Below are positions 33,470 to 43,964 of a stretch of DNA of 64,000 bases, piece by piece; position 1 is the stretch's first letter, and every line of letters begins with the position of its first letter. Below the pieces are notes generated by a model. It searched no databases. It was not told the DNA's origin and saw nothing but the letters and a program-made list of their open reading frames with translations. Made by a program: the position numbers and the translations under genes. The stretch lies in contig NC_083383.1 of assembly GCF_031755915.1 (NCBI RefSeq), positions 24,045,001-24,109,000 on the forward strand, read 5' to 3'. Source of the DNA: Ziziphus jujuba. Lineage: Eukaryota; Streptophyta; Magnoliopsida; Rosales; Rhamnaceae.

Positions 33470-34856
33470 CTGTTTTCTCTAGCCTTGTGTTCCAAACCAC
33501 CAAGAACAGCTCTCTCCTTTGGAGGGCTCTGTAAATGTAAATGCAATGTTGGTTTGGTGGAGAAACATTAGCAGAAAATCTACTTATTAATCCAATATGA
33601 ATTACGATATGCCTACCTGAACAGATTGTACACCAATTGACAGCAGTCTAAAAAAGTTGTCTACGAAATCTTGGTGATTCTGACTTGCCTTTGTATGATC
33701 ACTTGAACTATGATCACTTGAACTAGTAGGAGAAGAATTTAGCAATCTGTTCCTCGGCAATGAAGTGGAACTGGAGCATGCTTCAGAAAGTTGTCTTTGT
33801 GACAAAGCATGGACGGCAGTACCCCGCCTTCCAGCATTAGATGTGCGTTGATTGCTCAAGACAAGACTGTTGTTGCTGTCTCTAATACTATTCTTATTTT
33901 TTGGAGATGGTTTTTTCTTCTCAGATGGCCGAATAGCATCATATGTAGTTTTGCAGCTTAGGTTTGTTTTGTTTCGAGCTAAAGTGGCATTTCCCTACGA
34001 AATGACAGCGTTAACTTAGTCGAACAAGATTAGATCATCCAATGTAAAATTGAAAATGAAGCATGTTAAAATCTTGAACACCACCTTACAACCTTATATT
34101 ATACCTAAATAAATTAATTCAATTTCAGTGGATAATTAAAGGATATGCAGTTTATGTTCCTTGAGTTAGTTGCAGAAGATGGTGTTATTGATAGATAAAC
34201 AAGAAGAACCAGAATATTTACCTTATGTTTTCTAGTCCGAACAGGTTTCTTTCGCATGCCGGTGATGTTTTCTACAGAACTCAAGGCAAGGCTTTCTTGT
34301 TGGGCAGTTTCTGAACTACCAATAGTTGAAGTAGGTGATGAAAAAGCCTCCTCTATTGAATGATTTGCAATAGAAAACAAGGACCTTTTAGTTGCTGCCA
34401 TGTTAAGCCTTTCGTTGTCATTATTCCAATAATAACCAAATGGTTCTCCGGTAGCTTCTTCTTCTGGTTCATCCACAATGCCTTCTTCAAAAGAATCAAA
34501 GTCGGAACTAGTATCACTATCAAATTTTCGAATTTCATTGAAGTGTCCAAAGTTCTTTTCGCCGTCAAGAACAGTAGGTTTGGTGACATTTCCTTCGTGT
34601 GTAGTGTTAGTCCTCACATCTTGGTGAAGATCAGGTTGAATGGTTTCTTGCTTCTCTGATCGTGATGAATTCATAGCTCTAACTCTTTTATAATATTCTT
34701 CACAGCAAGTCTTCTTCTGATAAACAAATCCAAGGTCCTTGAACTTTTGGAGCCCCTCTTGTCGTTGATTGTGAGAAAAAACTAACCATTTTTCCCAAGC
34801 GACTCATTACCAAATTTTCCAAAAGATATAGAACCATCATCCAGAATTCCGTGTAT
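33470..34856 (-). CDS. TPX2/WVD2-like microtubule-associated protein, partial, with apparent frameshift
   Basis: Three minus-strand exons with GT-AG boundaries and matching phase: 34856-34222, 33994-33617, 33528-33470. The first starts at an acceptor (tatag) and reads GILDDGSISFGKFGNESL, then after a frame change KWLVFSHNQRQEG, LQKFKDLGFVYQKK and EEYYKRVRAM. This is the conserved N-terminal block of plant WVD2-like/TPX2 proteins (ISFGRF ... ESLAWEKW ... QKKAYFEEYYKRIRA). Then come acidic and Ser-rich segments, a basic KKPVRTRKHK, and in exon 2 DAIRPSEKKKPSP and SLPRNRLLNSSPTSS. The family binds and bundles microtubules. The C-terminal TPX2 domain was not found, and the first exon with the start codon was not identified. 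A four-base loss at about 34793-34800 (expected ESLxWEKW) shifts the frame. It may be a pseudogene, an assembly error or a gene starting at the internal Met (34674). Confidence 0.62.
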
Positions 34857-34954
34857 CTATATGACTTGCCTAGGATGTTACAAATAGAAAGAAAATTACA
34901 GAGCAGTCATACAATAAAAAAATTTGAGAAAAAATAAAAATAAAACAAAAAGCC

Positions 34955-35030
34955 TTGTGGCATTAAGCGAATGTCCAGAGTTCGAATCCCATATGATCAT
35001 ATAATCAAAAGAAAAAAAATAAATAAATAA
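34955..35030 (+). mobile_element. tRNA-derived SINE-like fragment
   Basis: A strong RNA polymerase III B-box, gagttcgaatccc (34979-34991), is followed after 30 bp by an A-rich tail (aaaaaaaataaataaataa). The A-box about 35 bp upstream is weak (ttgtggcattaagcg). No clover-leaf for a functional tRNA can be drawn. Likely a 5'-truncated SINE. Confidence 0.4.
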
Positions 35031-35433
35031 CTTGCATTCATTTAATGGATTTAAGGTTAAGATCAATTATTATACATTCATTTGCTCCGCAAAACGTATG
35101 AAACAGTCAACTGATACTGTTTTTTCAACATTAACTTGAAATGGTCAAATGTTCCACACGTAGTTACAGATTTGCTACTAATTACAATTGTTTATTTTTT
35201 TTTTTTCTTCTACTTGTTATCCATATTAAACTATATATATATATATATATATTAAAAATAAAAAAGAGAGAGAGATTATGAGCAAACCAGTCCAAATTAA
35301 TAACTAATAAAAAATGCATTCTACTCAATGATCTGACAGTTGCATTTATTTCAAACGAATTTGTAGTACCTGAGGATGATGAAGATGGTGATTCATCACA
35401 TTTTCAATTAACAAACGAATTTGTATCTTGTTC

Positions 35434-35870
35434 AGTTTTCTCAGCAACCAAGCACACTAATTCGACTGGTCATATTAATAGCAGTAACTTATGACAAGTA
35501 ATATTCATAGTGAAAACCCTTTGGAGGAAGAGATTGTTTACTTTTTGGTGGTTCTTTGCTTCGCAAGAATGTCAAGGAGGAGAACAATAGACAGAAAGTA
35601 ACTGTGGGTCCTACATTCTCAATTAACAAATTCCAATATTTCCCTTGTCCAGTTTTCTCAGTAATCAAACACACTAATACGAGTGGCCATATTAATAAGC
35701 ACTAAGAAAAGCAGTAACTTATGACTAATAATAGTGAAAACTCTTTGAAGGGAGAGATTGCTTACTTTTGCTGGTTCTTTGCTTCACAAGAATGCTAATG
35801 AAAGAATTCGCCAAAAAAAAATTTCTAAGGAAGAGAAAAAGAGACAGAAAGCAACTGTGGGTCCTACATT
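35434..35870. repeat. Tandem duplication of about 220 bp upstream of the WVD2-like gene
   Basis: Unit 1 (35434-35618) and unit 2 (35651-35870) share long blocks in order: agttttctcag, cacactaat, catattaata, gcagtaacttatgac, agagattg, ggttctttgcttc, caagaatg, gaaagtaactgtgggtcc versus gaaagcaactgtgggtcc. The spacing grows from 217 to about 250 bp because of small insertions in unit 2. It lies in the 5' flank of the minus-strand gene. Confidence 0.85.
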
Positions 35871-36725
35871 TCATTCTCACGTTCTTCGAATTTTTATTAA
35901 AGTTTTAATAGTTTAATTATATAAAATTTTGTTTCCTAAATTTGATAAAATTTGCTATAGATATCGTAGATATATAATACAACCAAATCATTTCAAGTTT
36001 AAATCCTTTCACTTTTGTTAAAAACAAAAAAAATAATAATAAGTGGAGGAGCTTAAATTTGTAGTTTGATGTATAAAATGCAAATATTATAAAAATAAAA
36101 TAAAATAAAATAAAAGAGCATAAAATAAATGATAACTCAAGAGAAAAAGTGCTATTTATCGTAAGAATCTCCACTTGATTGAAGAGAAGAAAAAAATAAA
36201 AGAAAAAAAAAACTCTTTTTACTTTTTTCTTTTTTTAAACATTTATAATAATTTCTCCACTTAAGTATAAATGGCTTACCAATTAAATCAATCTTATTTT
36301 CAAACATTTATATAATCATAAGTGACAATGTGAACAAAAAACCTATTTATATAAATCACAGCCTTAGAATAATTTATATATATATATATATGATCAATAT
36401 TAATAAAATAACATATTTTATTTCTTTTCTATATATATATATATATATATATTTTTGTTTCTATTTCTATTTCATTTTATTTTTTTTTATAAAAAACCAC
36501 TTTTTTCATAAATCCCTATTTAATTTTAAAATTAAATCAAATTAACTTCCAAAATAAGAAGATAAATATACAGTAGAACTTCTATAAACTAATATTTATA
36601 ACATTATAAAATTTATAAATTTAAAGGTGTAATTTATTTATAGATAAATATATAATTTATTGATAAATAAATATTTATTAATTTATAAAGAATTTTATAT
36701 TATTTTAAAAAAAACAATTTTATTA

Positions 36726-36769
<44 letters not shown>

Positions 36770-37084
36770 AAGTTGATTTAATTAGTAAATAAAATTGATA
36801 AGCTATTTATAATAGAGAAATTATCAGCTCGAACACGTGGTAAAAGAGAAAAAAATTAATAAAGATTGATTTAAAAAGATTCTGGTTGAGGTGATTAAGT
36901 AAATTATTTTTATTATATATGATAAATGTTTATATATATTTCTTATTTATTTACAAATTTAATCAAACATTAATTTGATTTAATTTTGTATCCGTATTTG
37001 CAAATGTGTGGATAAACACGTTTTCAAATTTGGGGGAAATTGATGTGTCCTTTTTTAAAGTGAACAAATGATTGTACTTCCAAC
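35871..37084. other. Intergenic, very AT-rich
   Basis: Low-complexity DNA with TA microsatellites at about 36372-36391, 36430-36452 and 36730-36764, and (AAAAT)n near 36092-36118. No gene was seen. Confidence 0.6.
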
Positions 37085-37195
37085 TGGGGGCAGATTACCT
37101 TGTCTCTCTACATGAGAGGTTCGTTTCTCACGTTATCGTGACAGTGGGAATTTTCTAGTCTCCTTTATTCTTGTAAGGAGTTTTTCTTTTCCTGT

Positions 37196-38040
37196 TTGCC
37201 TATGGATGAAGTTACTACAAGTTTCCAGAAACGATTACATCTAAATACAAATGAGTGTACTACTATGGTTATTAAACGTGAAGATCAAATTGATGTGCAC
37301 TCATTACATCAATGCCTTTTGGTGCAAGTTTACACCAGATCACGTTTCAATAAGCGTGCTTTTGTGGACATGATGTATTTTTTATGGCGTAATTCTTGTT
37401 TGGTGCAATTTAAAAAACTTAATGAAGCAACTTTTCTTTGTCATTTTATTACCATAAAAGACAAAGAACAGGTCTTCCAAGGTGCACCATGGCATTTTGA
37501 AAAATCATTGGTTTTGACTGAGGAAGTTTCCGGATCAGTCATCCCACGATCAATTTCTATTCAAAATGCTCTGTTTTGGGTCCAAGTCGACAATGTTTCT
37601 TTGCATTGTATGACAAAAGCTGTGGGGGAGGCGATTGTTTCTCACTTGGGTGAATGTATTATGGTTGACTTTGCTGAGGATGAGCTATGTTTTGGGAAGT
37701 TCATGCGTGTGGAAGTTTGCTTAGACATTTGGAAACCCTTACACCGAGACATGAAAATTGACATGGTTAACTAACAATCTTTTTGGGTGGAGTTTCAATA
37801 TGAGAAATTACCAGACTTTTGTTTTTGTTGTGGTTTGTTCGATCACACACAAAAGGATTACTCTATGAGGGAAGACGGTCAGGGCGAACAGTATGGTGCT
37901 TCGTTGTGTGCAAATCATTCCATTACTCTAATGAGCAGTGGAAAATCTTTTAGACAACATTAGGCTTCAAAAATTGATTATTCTAATGCAGTATCTTCTC
38001 ATTCTTTGGATCCTTCACACCACAATTAAGCTTACAAGAA
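37196..38040 (+). pseudogene. LINE ORF1: DUF4283 domain and zinc knuckle
   Basis: From 37196 a 192-codon frame contains the DUF4283 pattern of plant L1 ORF1: LLVQVYTRSRFNKRAFVDMM, FLCHFITIKDKEQVF, GAPWHFEKSLVLTEE, FWVQVDNV and GECIMVDFAED. A TAA at 37772 stops it just before the zf-CCHC_4 segment, which continues in the same frame as WVEFQYEKLPDFCFCCGLFD. In that knuckle the spacing CX2CX4HX4 is kept, but the last Cys is Tyr. The family protein binds the LINE RNA. The frame stops at the LTR A1 insertion. Confidence 0.85.
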
Positions 38041-40956
38041 TGTAACACCCCGTCCCAAATCGCACCGGAATCCGTGCACGTTGACCGAGGTTGACCCTTG
38101 ACCGAGCGGGTCAAAAGTTGACTTTTTGTTCCAGTTGACCAGGGTATCGTGGCGAAGTGAATGATGCCCCGAGTTCGTAGATTAGTAGCACGTCGAAAAC
38201 GGAGCTACGGTTTGAAAGTTATGGGCAAAACAAGTTGAGGTACAAACAGTCCAAAAGGTGCCGGGAGTTGACTTTTTCTTGTGGTGTAATTTCGTTTTGA
38301 CTCTTGTATGGTTGTAAAGTACTCGTCGATACGAGTTCATAGACTAGCGGCACGCTTGAATCGGACGTTTGGTTAAAAAGTTATAGACATTTGAAATTCG
38401 CCGGATACCGTAATATTTTATTATATCTGGCTTAAGTGCACAGTGACGCCACGTGTCATCACCTGATTGGTCCATGTGGAATGAACAGTGTCACATGGTG
38501 GCTTTTATTTGACAAAAATCTCGGGGAAGAGAGAGAAAGAGAGAGAGGAGAGAGAAAGAGAGAGAGAGTCCGACCGGCCACCGGAATTTTTTAAATTTTC
38601 CCGCCGATTCACCTTACATGCGCCGGCCAGACGGACGCCCCTCCCCGTTTCCGGCAAAACCCCAAAGTTTCACGGCCATTGGCCGCCAGACGCGCCCGGA
38701 TCGAGGCAGCGAAGATCAGCGGCGATTTTTCCCTCCACCACCGGCCACCGCCGATTGACCCCTTTCCGGCCATTTTCCGGCCACACGCGCCAGCCAGCCC
38801 TCATCACCTCCTCAAGTCCGGCCTACCCACCAAATTTCACGGCCACCGGACCTCCGACGCGCCGGGATCGGAGCTTTTTCCGGAGAGGGGCCGAAATTCT
38901 TCAAACCCCGATTTCTCCGCCGTCCGGCCTCCGTTTGCCTCACCGCCGGTCCCGTTTGATTCCTCTCCCCTCGATCTACAAATCTGCAAAAAATCTCAGC
39001 CAACGGCTACCGCACGCACCGCCGCCGACGACGGTTGCCGGTGACCGCAGCGGCTCGCCGGAAGTTATTGTTCCGGTGAGTACCCAGTCTCACCGCCGGC
39101 CCTTGTCCACTGTGTTCGACCTCCTGAACCCGAATCCGGCATCTGTTTCCGCTAATTCGCGACGGTTTGGGAGAATTGCGGAGTTGAAACCCGAAAAGCT
39201 TTCCGGCGAGATTCCGACCACCTCGGGTCCGATCACCGGAAAGTAAGACTGAATCCGTGATCCTCATCACTCGATTCGATTCGGTATATAACTCGCAACT
39301 TTTAGATATCGTTTGGTGTTCGCTCCCCGGGTACCCATTTGAGAATTATCCGAATAAAATATTAATATATTTGGTTGGTACACTGTGATTGTTTTAGGTG
39401 CGCGTACGAGTAGTGGAGTTGATCCTGCGGAGGATCTTAGCTGATTACGCGCTTAAGGTGAGTGACCCACCTTCAAAAATATTTTGGGCAATTAATTATG
39501 TTTAATTGGTATTTAAATTATGCTCATGTGGTACGATTTAATTATTATTTTATTGTGGTTTAATTTATTTATTATGCATGAGCAAATTATATTTCGGTAA
39601 TAATCGTACGTGGTTTTAAGTATTATTTACGGGCATAATTAGGTTAAATATTTTATGAAAATATTTGTTTAAATTTTATAAATTATGCCCGCGGTACTTT
39701 TATTGTTGAACCTCGTACTTCGAGAAAATTGTGGTTTATTTGTTATCGATGTTTCATACCGATTTGTTAAATAAAATATGTGGGATGGTAAGTGTGAGAA
39801 TTTAATATATTTCCCACGGTAATTTTGGAAAACGGTACGGTTGATTAATAATGATTATTTTAGACGCACTCATACAGTATTGGTGTTCTGGTGTATGGAC
39901 ACGTGGTAGCGCGCAAGTATTATGTGGTTTAGCGCGCAAGTATTATTTCTCCCGTAGTTGCCATTGGACCGTGGGCAGGCAAGTTTGTTATTGGCCACAG
40001 CAGCCCCCCTCCTTGGCCGGGATGATGGTTTCAGCAGCGGTACTGTCGGGACGCCGAAGTGCCGTTTGCAAGTTTCTCTCTTTAACCTCCCCGCCAGTCG
40101 ATGCTCGAGACGCTGGGTATCGAAGGGCATCACAGGTATATGGTGTGATGTGTCAAGTGTAATTTTCAAATAATGTTTCAAACCCCAAAGGTGTTCAAAA
40201 ATTATTTATTATAATTTATTACATTTTAATTATATATTGGGGTATGTATTTATTTATTTATCGTTTATCAAATGGTTTAATCCCTTGGTTTTCGGAAAGT
40301 ACGTACATTGGGTTTTGTGAAATTGTTTTAAAAGGGGAACATTTCAAACGGAGTGACTGATGAGAGTTTTGAGGGAAATTTTTTATTTCCAACAGTTATT
40401 ATTATTTATTTACTAATTGTTGGTATTTATTCAATTCCCTTAATTGTTATTATTATTATTATTATTATCATTAAAGTGTTCAGTAGTTAGGGTCACTCAT
40501 TGAGATGATTAGCATCTCACGTTTTCAAGTTCCGTTCCCTTAAGTGCAAGTGGTGGTAGACGTTCTTCTGGAGCGAACCAATTTTCCGCTGTTATCGTGT
40601 TTCGAGAAGTACCTTTGTACTCTTTCATTTCAGTGTATTATTTCTTTCATCTTTGTTGTATTTCTGTTGATTAGCACTTCATAAAGCTCTGTATACTATT
40701 AGGAAACTTATGTTTTATTTATGCACTGGACTGTTGTTATTGTTGAGAAGTGCTGTAAACTTGTGGAACAACTTGTAGTTTTGTGGGAGGAATAAGGGGG
40801 TGATTTTTAGAAGTGTGTTTTCAGTGCAGGTAATTTTTGGTAAGTCCTACCCTTAGGGGAGGTGCTGCCGGATTTTCCGTTGGAAGGTTCAGTGGTATTT
40901 CCCTGGGATCGGGGCTTGTCTAGGGTTCCGGGAGGAATTCTGAACGGGTACTGACA
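38041..40956 (+). mobile_element. Solo LTR A1 (family A), youngest-looking copy, inside the LINE
   Basis: It starts TGTAACACCCCGTCCC and ends GGTACTGACA, 2916 bp. The bases before it are acaagaa, and agaag follows it. Allowing loss of one A in the run after the terminal CA, this gives a 5-bp duplication aagaa. It has the same landmarks as A2, A3 and A4. Its central part (38540-39260) is strikingly GC- and CpG-rich, with open stretches rich in Arg/Pro/Ser that are an effect of composition. No gag or pol follows, so it is a solo LTR. The long open frame at 38488-39246 should not be annotated as a gene. Confidence 0.85.
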
Positions 40957-41406
40957 AGAAGCCTGCTGACATATCACCGTTGTCTCGTACCCAATTCCCT
41001 CCATTAGATCAATTACCATTGGTAGCAGTTTTGAAACCGTCCCTTTAGGAAGGCGGTTCTAGAATGTTGCAACTAGCTATGGAAGTTACAACTGCTGATG
41101 TGGAAATTTAATCTAAACTAGCAGGTACTACTGTGGATGACGTGACAAAAAATGCTGACATGGAATCAGAAATGTATAACACGGTGCTTTTTGCTACAGC
41201 AAATCAACCTGTAAGTAATATTCTTCTGCATTACCTCCTCCTTTGCCTCGTGTGCGGGGGAAGAATACTGCCTTTGGCTCTAAAGATTTCAGATGTTCCA
41301 ATAATAAAACTACAACCACTAATAAATGCTTTAAGGTTGATTATCATAAAAAAGAAGTTTTTTCTTCCAAAGTAATAGGGTCTGGAGACTAGCCCCACTA
41401 TGAACC
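40957..41406 (+). pseudogene. LINE spacer between ORF1 and ORF2
   Basis: Carries on the LINE after the LTR A1 insertion. It contains broken coding of the low-complexity C-terminal part of ORF1 and the short gap before the ORF2 methionine at 41407. No recognised domain. Confidence 0.5.
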
Positions 41407-41790
41407 ATGAAAATACTTAGTTGGAATGTCCGAGGCTTAAGGAATCCTTGGACATTCAGAGCATTTAACCAAATGCTCAAAACTAAGGACCCTGACATTG
41501 TTTTCATTATGGAAACAAAGTATTCTTCACATCAGCTTGAGATATATCGACTTAAATGCAAATTGGGAGGATGTTTTGGTGTTGAACGTGTAGGTTTGCG
41601 CGGAGGTTTAGCCCTTCTTTGGAAATGTGAGATTAATATATCTATCAAATCTTACTCTAGTGGTCATATTGACGCTCTAGTACAGCATTCTACCAAAGGC
41701 TTGTTTCGTATGATTGGTTTTTATAGGAACCCTAAGGCTTCATCACGGCATTCTTCATGAAAATTACTTGAAAGATTAAGCTCCCTATCT
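41407..41790 (+). pseudogene. LINE ORF2: N-terminal half of the AP-type endonuclease
   Basis: The frame opens MKILSWNVRGLRNPWTFRAF, then DIVFIMETK, GGLALLWK and IGFYRNPKASSRHSS, the canonical start of plant L1 endonucleases with the catalytic Asn (SWN) and Glu (ET). A TGA replaces the conserved Trp after HSS. The next recognisable codons (KEFTSCLSSCGRRLMSWNR) belong to the stretch after the endonuclease. The GDFNE and SDH catalytic blocks are therefore missing, an internal deletion of roughly 130 residues. Confidence 0.85.
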
Positions 41791-43042
41791 AACTTGAAAG
41801 AATTTACCTCATGCTTATCTTCTTGTGGTAGAAGACTAATGAGTTGGAACAGATACAATTTTAACCATATCAAATCTCGTCTACAGCACTGTTACCAAAC
41901 CTTATCTAAATTTCAGTCCAAGACTCCTACTGAGCAAAACATAAGTTCTCTTCACAATATTGAACAAGAAATTGATTGTCTGCTTGAGAAGGAGGAGATA
42001 AGATGGCAGCAACATTCTTGGTTGTCTTGGCTGCGTGTAAGGGATCATAATACTCGATATTTTCATAACTATGCAACCTCTTGGAGATGGAAAATTTTAA
42101 TATGTGGAATAAGGGATGCAAATGAATAATGGGTGACTAACCAGTAGTCCATACATGCGATTTTCTGTAGTATTTTTAGTCTCTTTTTATTTCTTTAGGG
42201 TGAGTGGTGATCTTAGTTTTGGAGTTCAAGGCAGGGTCACGAAGGCCATGACTTACTCTCTTTCTAAATCATTTATAGCAGATGAAGTCAGGATTAGTTT
42301 ATTCCAAATGTACCCTTCAAAAGCATCAGGGCACGATGGTCTTCTTGCACTCTTTTTCCATAAATATTGGCTAACACTGGGTGATAAATTAACTATAGCT
42401 TGCTTGCGTGTGCTTAATGATGGAGGTGACATGGGAGATATTAATCACACCCTCATTGTTTTAATTCCGTAAGTAAATGAGCCTGTTTATGTATCGGATT
42501 TTAAGCCTATCGGTTTATGTACTGTCTTGTACAAAATTATTTCTAAAACGATTGTAAATAGGCTTAAACCTCTGCTGGTGGACATCATATCAGAAGAACA
42601 AACTACCTTTGTTCCTGGCCGACAAATCACGGATAATATATTAGTAGCCTTTGAGTATATGCATATGATTGCTAAAAGAAATCATACCTTTGAAGGTTTA
42701 ATGGCCATCAAATTGGACATGAGTAAAGCCTATGACCGTGTTGAATGGAGTTTCCTAATATGGATGATGCAAGAGATGGGATTTGAACAAAGCTAGATCA
42801 ATTTGGTGATAAGATGTGTTTCAGAAGTTTCATACTCGATATTGATAAACGGTAGAGAAATGGGTTCTTTCAAACCTACACGAGGTTTACGTCAGGGTGA
42901 CCCATTGTCCCCATATTTGTTTCTAATATGTTCAGAAGGACTGTTTGTTTGCCTTATTTCGGAAAGCTACATCCTCTTCGGTTCTTACTGGTTTGTTTGT
43001 AGCTCTCATTGCTCCTATCATTTCTCATATATTTTTTGCTGA
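41791..43042 (+). pseudogene. LINE ORF2: linker and reverse transcriptase
   Basis: The linker reads EEIRWQQHSWLSWLRVRDHN (family: EExxWxQRSRxxWLxxGDxN). The RT core follows: KASGHDGLLALFF, DFKPIGLCTVLYKIISKTIV, EEQTTFVPGRQITDNILVAF, IKLDMSKAYDRVEW (first catalytic Asp), [20 protein letters not shown], and about 43027-43047 FFADDTLLF (FADD box). Stops lie at about 42470, 42795 and near the FADD box, and a frameshift after 42940 separates the last two blocks. The catalytic Asp residues survive, but the protein cannot be made intact. Confidence 0.9.
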
Positions 43043-43964
43043 TGATACATTGTTATTTGCTTGAGCAGCTCAACATGATTGCCAAACAATTTTATGAATC
43101 CTTCACTAGGATGAAAATGCTTCGGGGCAAAAGACCAATTTACAAAAGTCAGCAATTACTTTCAGTTCCAATACTTCACAATCTACTAGGGACTTTATAA
43201 CGCAATCCTTTCGGGTTCAAGGGAATGAGGGTAATAATTGGTACCTTGTCTTGCCTTCATTTGTTGGGAGGAAAAAGAAGGAGCTATTTCAATCAATTAA
43301 AACTAGAGTCTGGTATAAGTTACAAGGTTGAAATGGAAAACTACTATTCGGAGGAGGGAAATAGATCCTCATTAAAGTAGTAGCACAAGTCATTCCTACT
43401 TATAGTACGAGTTGTTTTAGATTGCCAAAGAAGCTGGTTAATGATCTAACTAGTCTTATGAACCATTTCTGGTGGGGTTTGTATGAGGGTCGAAAAAGAG
43501 TGGCATGGACAAGCTGGTTTAAGCTTACAAAATTTAAGGCTATGGGTGGGTTGGGTTTTAGGTCTTTTGAGGAGTTTAATAGAGCATTATTAGCAAAACA
43601 ATGTTGGAAGATTATCAGGTTTCTAAGTTCATTGGTATCTAGGGTGTTAAAGGTGAGGTATTTTCCTTGCTGCTCCTTTTGGGAATCAAATTTGGGTTCT
43701 TAACCTTCACACTCATGGCGGAGCATTTTATAGGGCAGAAGAGTGCTAAAAAGTGGAGGGATTTGGCATATTGGTGATGGTTAGCCTGTTCAAATTTATA
43801 AGGATCCCTAGTTGCTAAGGTTAAGGTCCTCTCATATTCTATCACCTCGAGTGTTAGATGATAATTCTTGTGTAGTTAGTCTATTACTAGAGTCTGGTGG
43901 TTGGAATGTGAATTTACTAAATTCAATTTTCAATATTGATGAAGCTTCAATAATTCAGCACATA
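43043..43964 (+). pseudogene. LINE ORF2: post-RT region
   Basis: Reads SFVGRKKKELFQSIKTRVW, ILIKVVAQVIPTYSTSCFRL, NHFWWGLYEGRKRVAWTSW, GGLGFRSFEEFNRALLAKQC and RVLKVRYFP, the typical plant L1 stretch between RT and zf-RVT. It ends EASIIQHI at 43964, where solo LTR A2 starts. Confidence 0.85.

Noticed and set aside
38488..39246. 252-codon open frame rich in Arg, Pro and Ser
   Set aside because: It lies inside solo LTR A1 and reflects GC-rich composition. No domain, and other frames are open there too.
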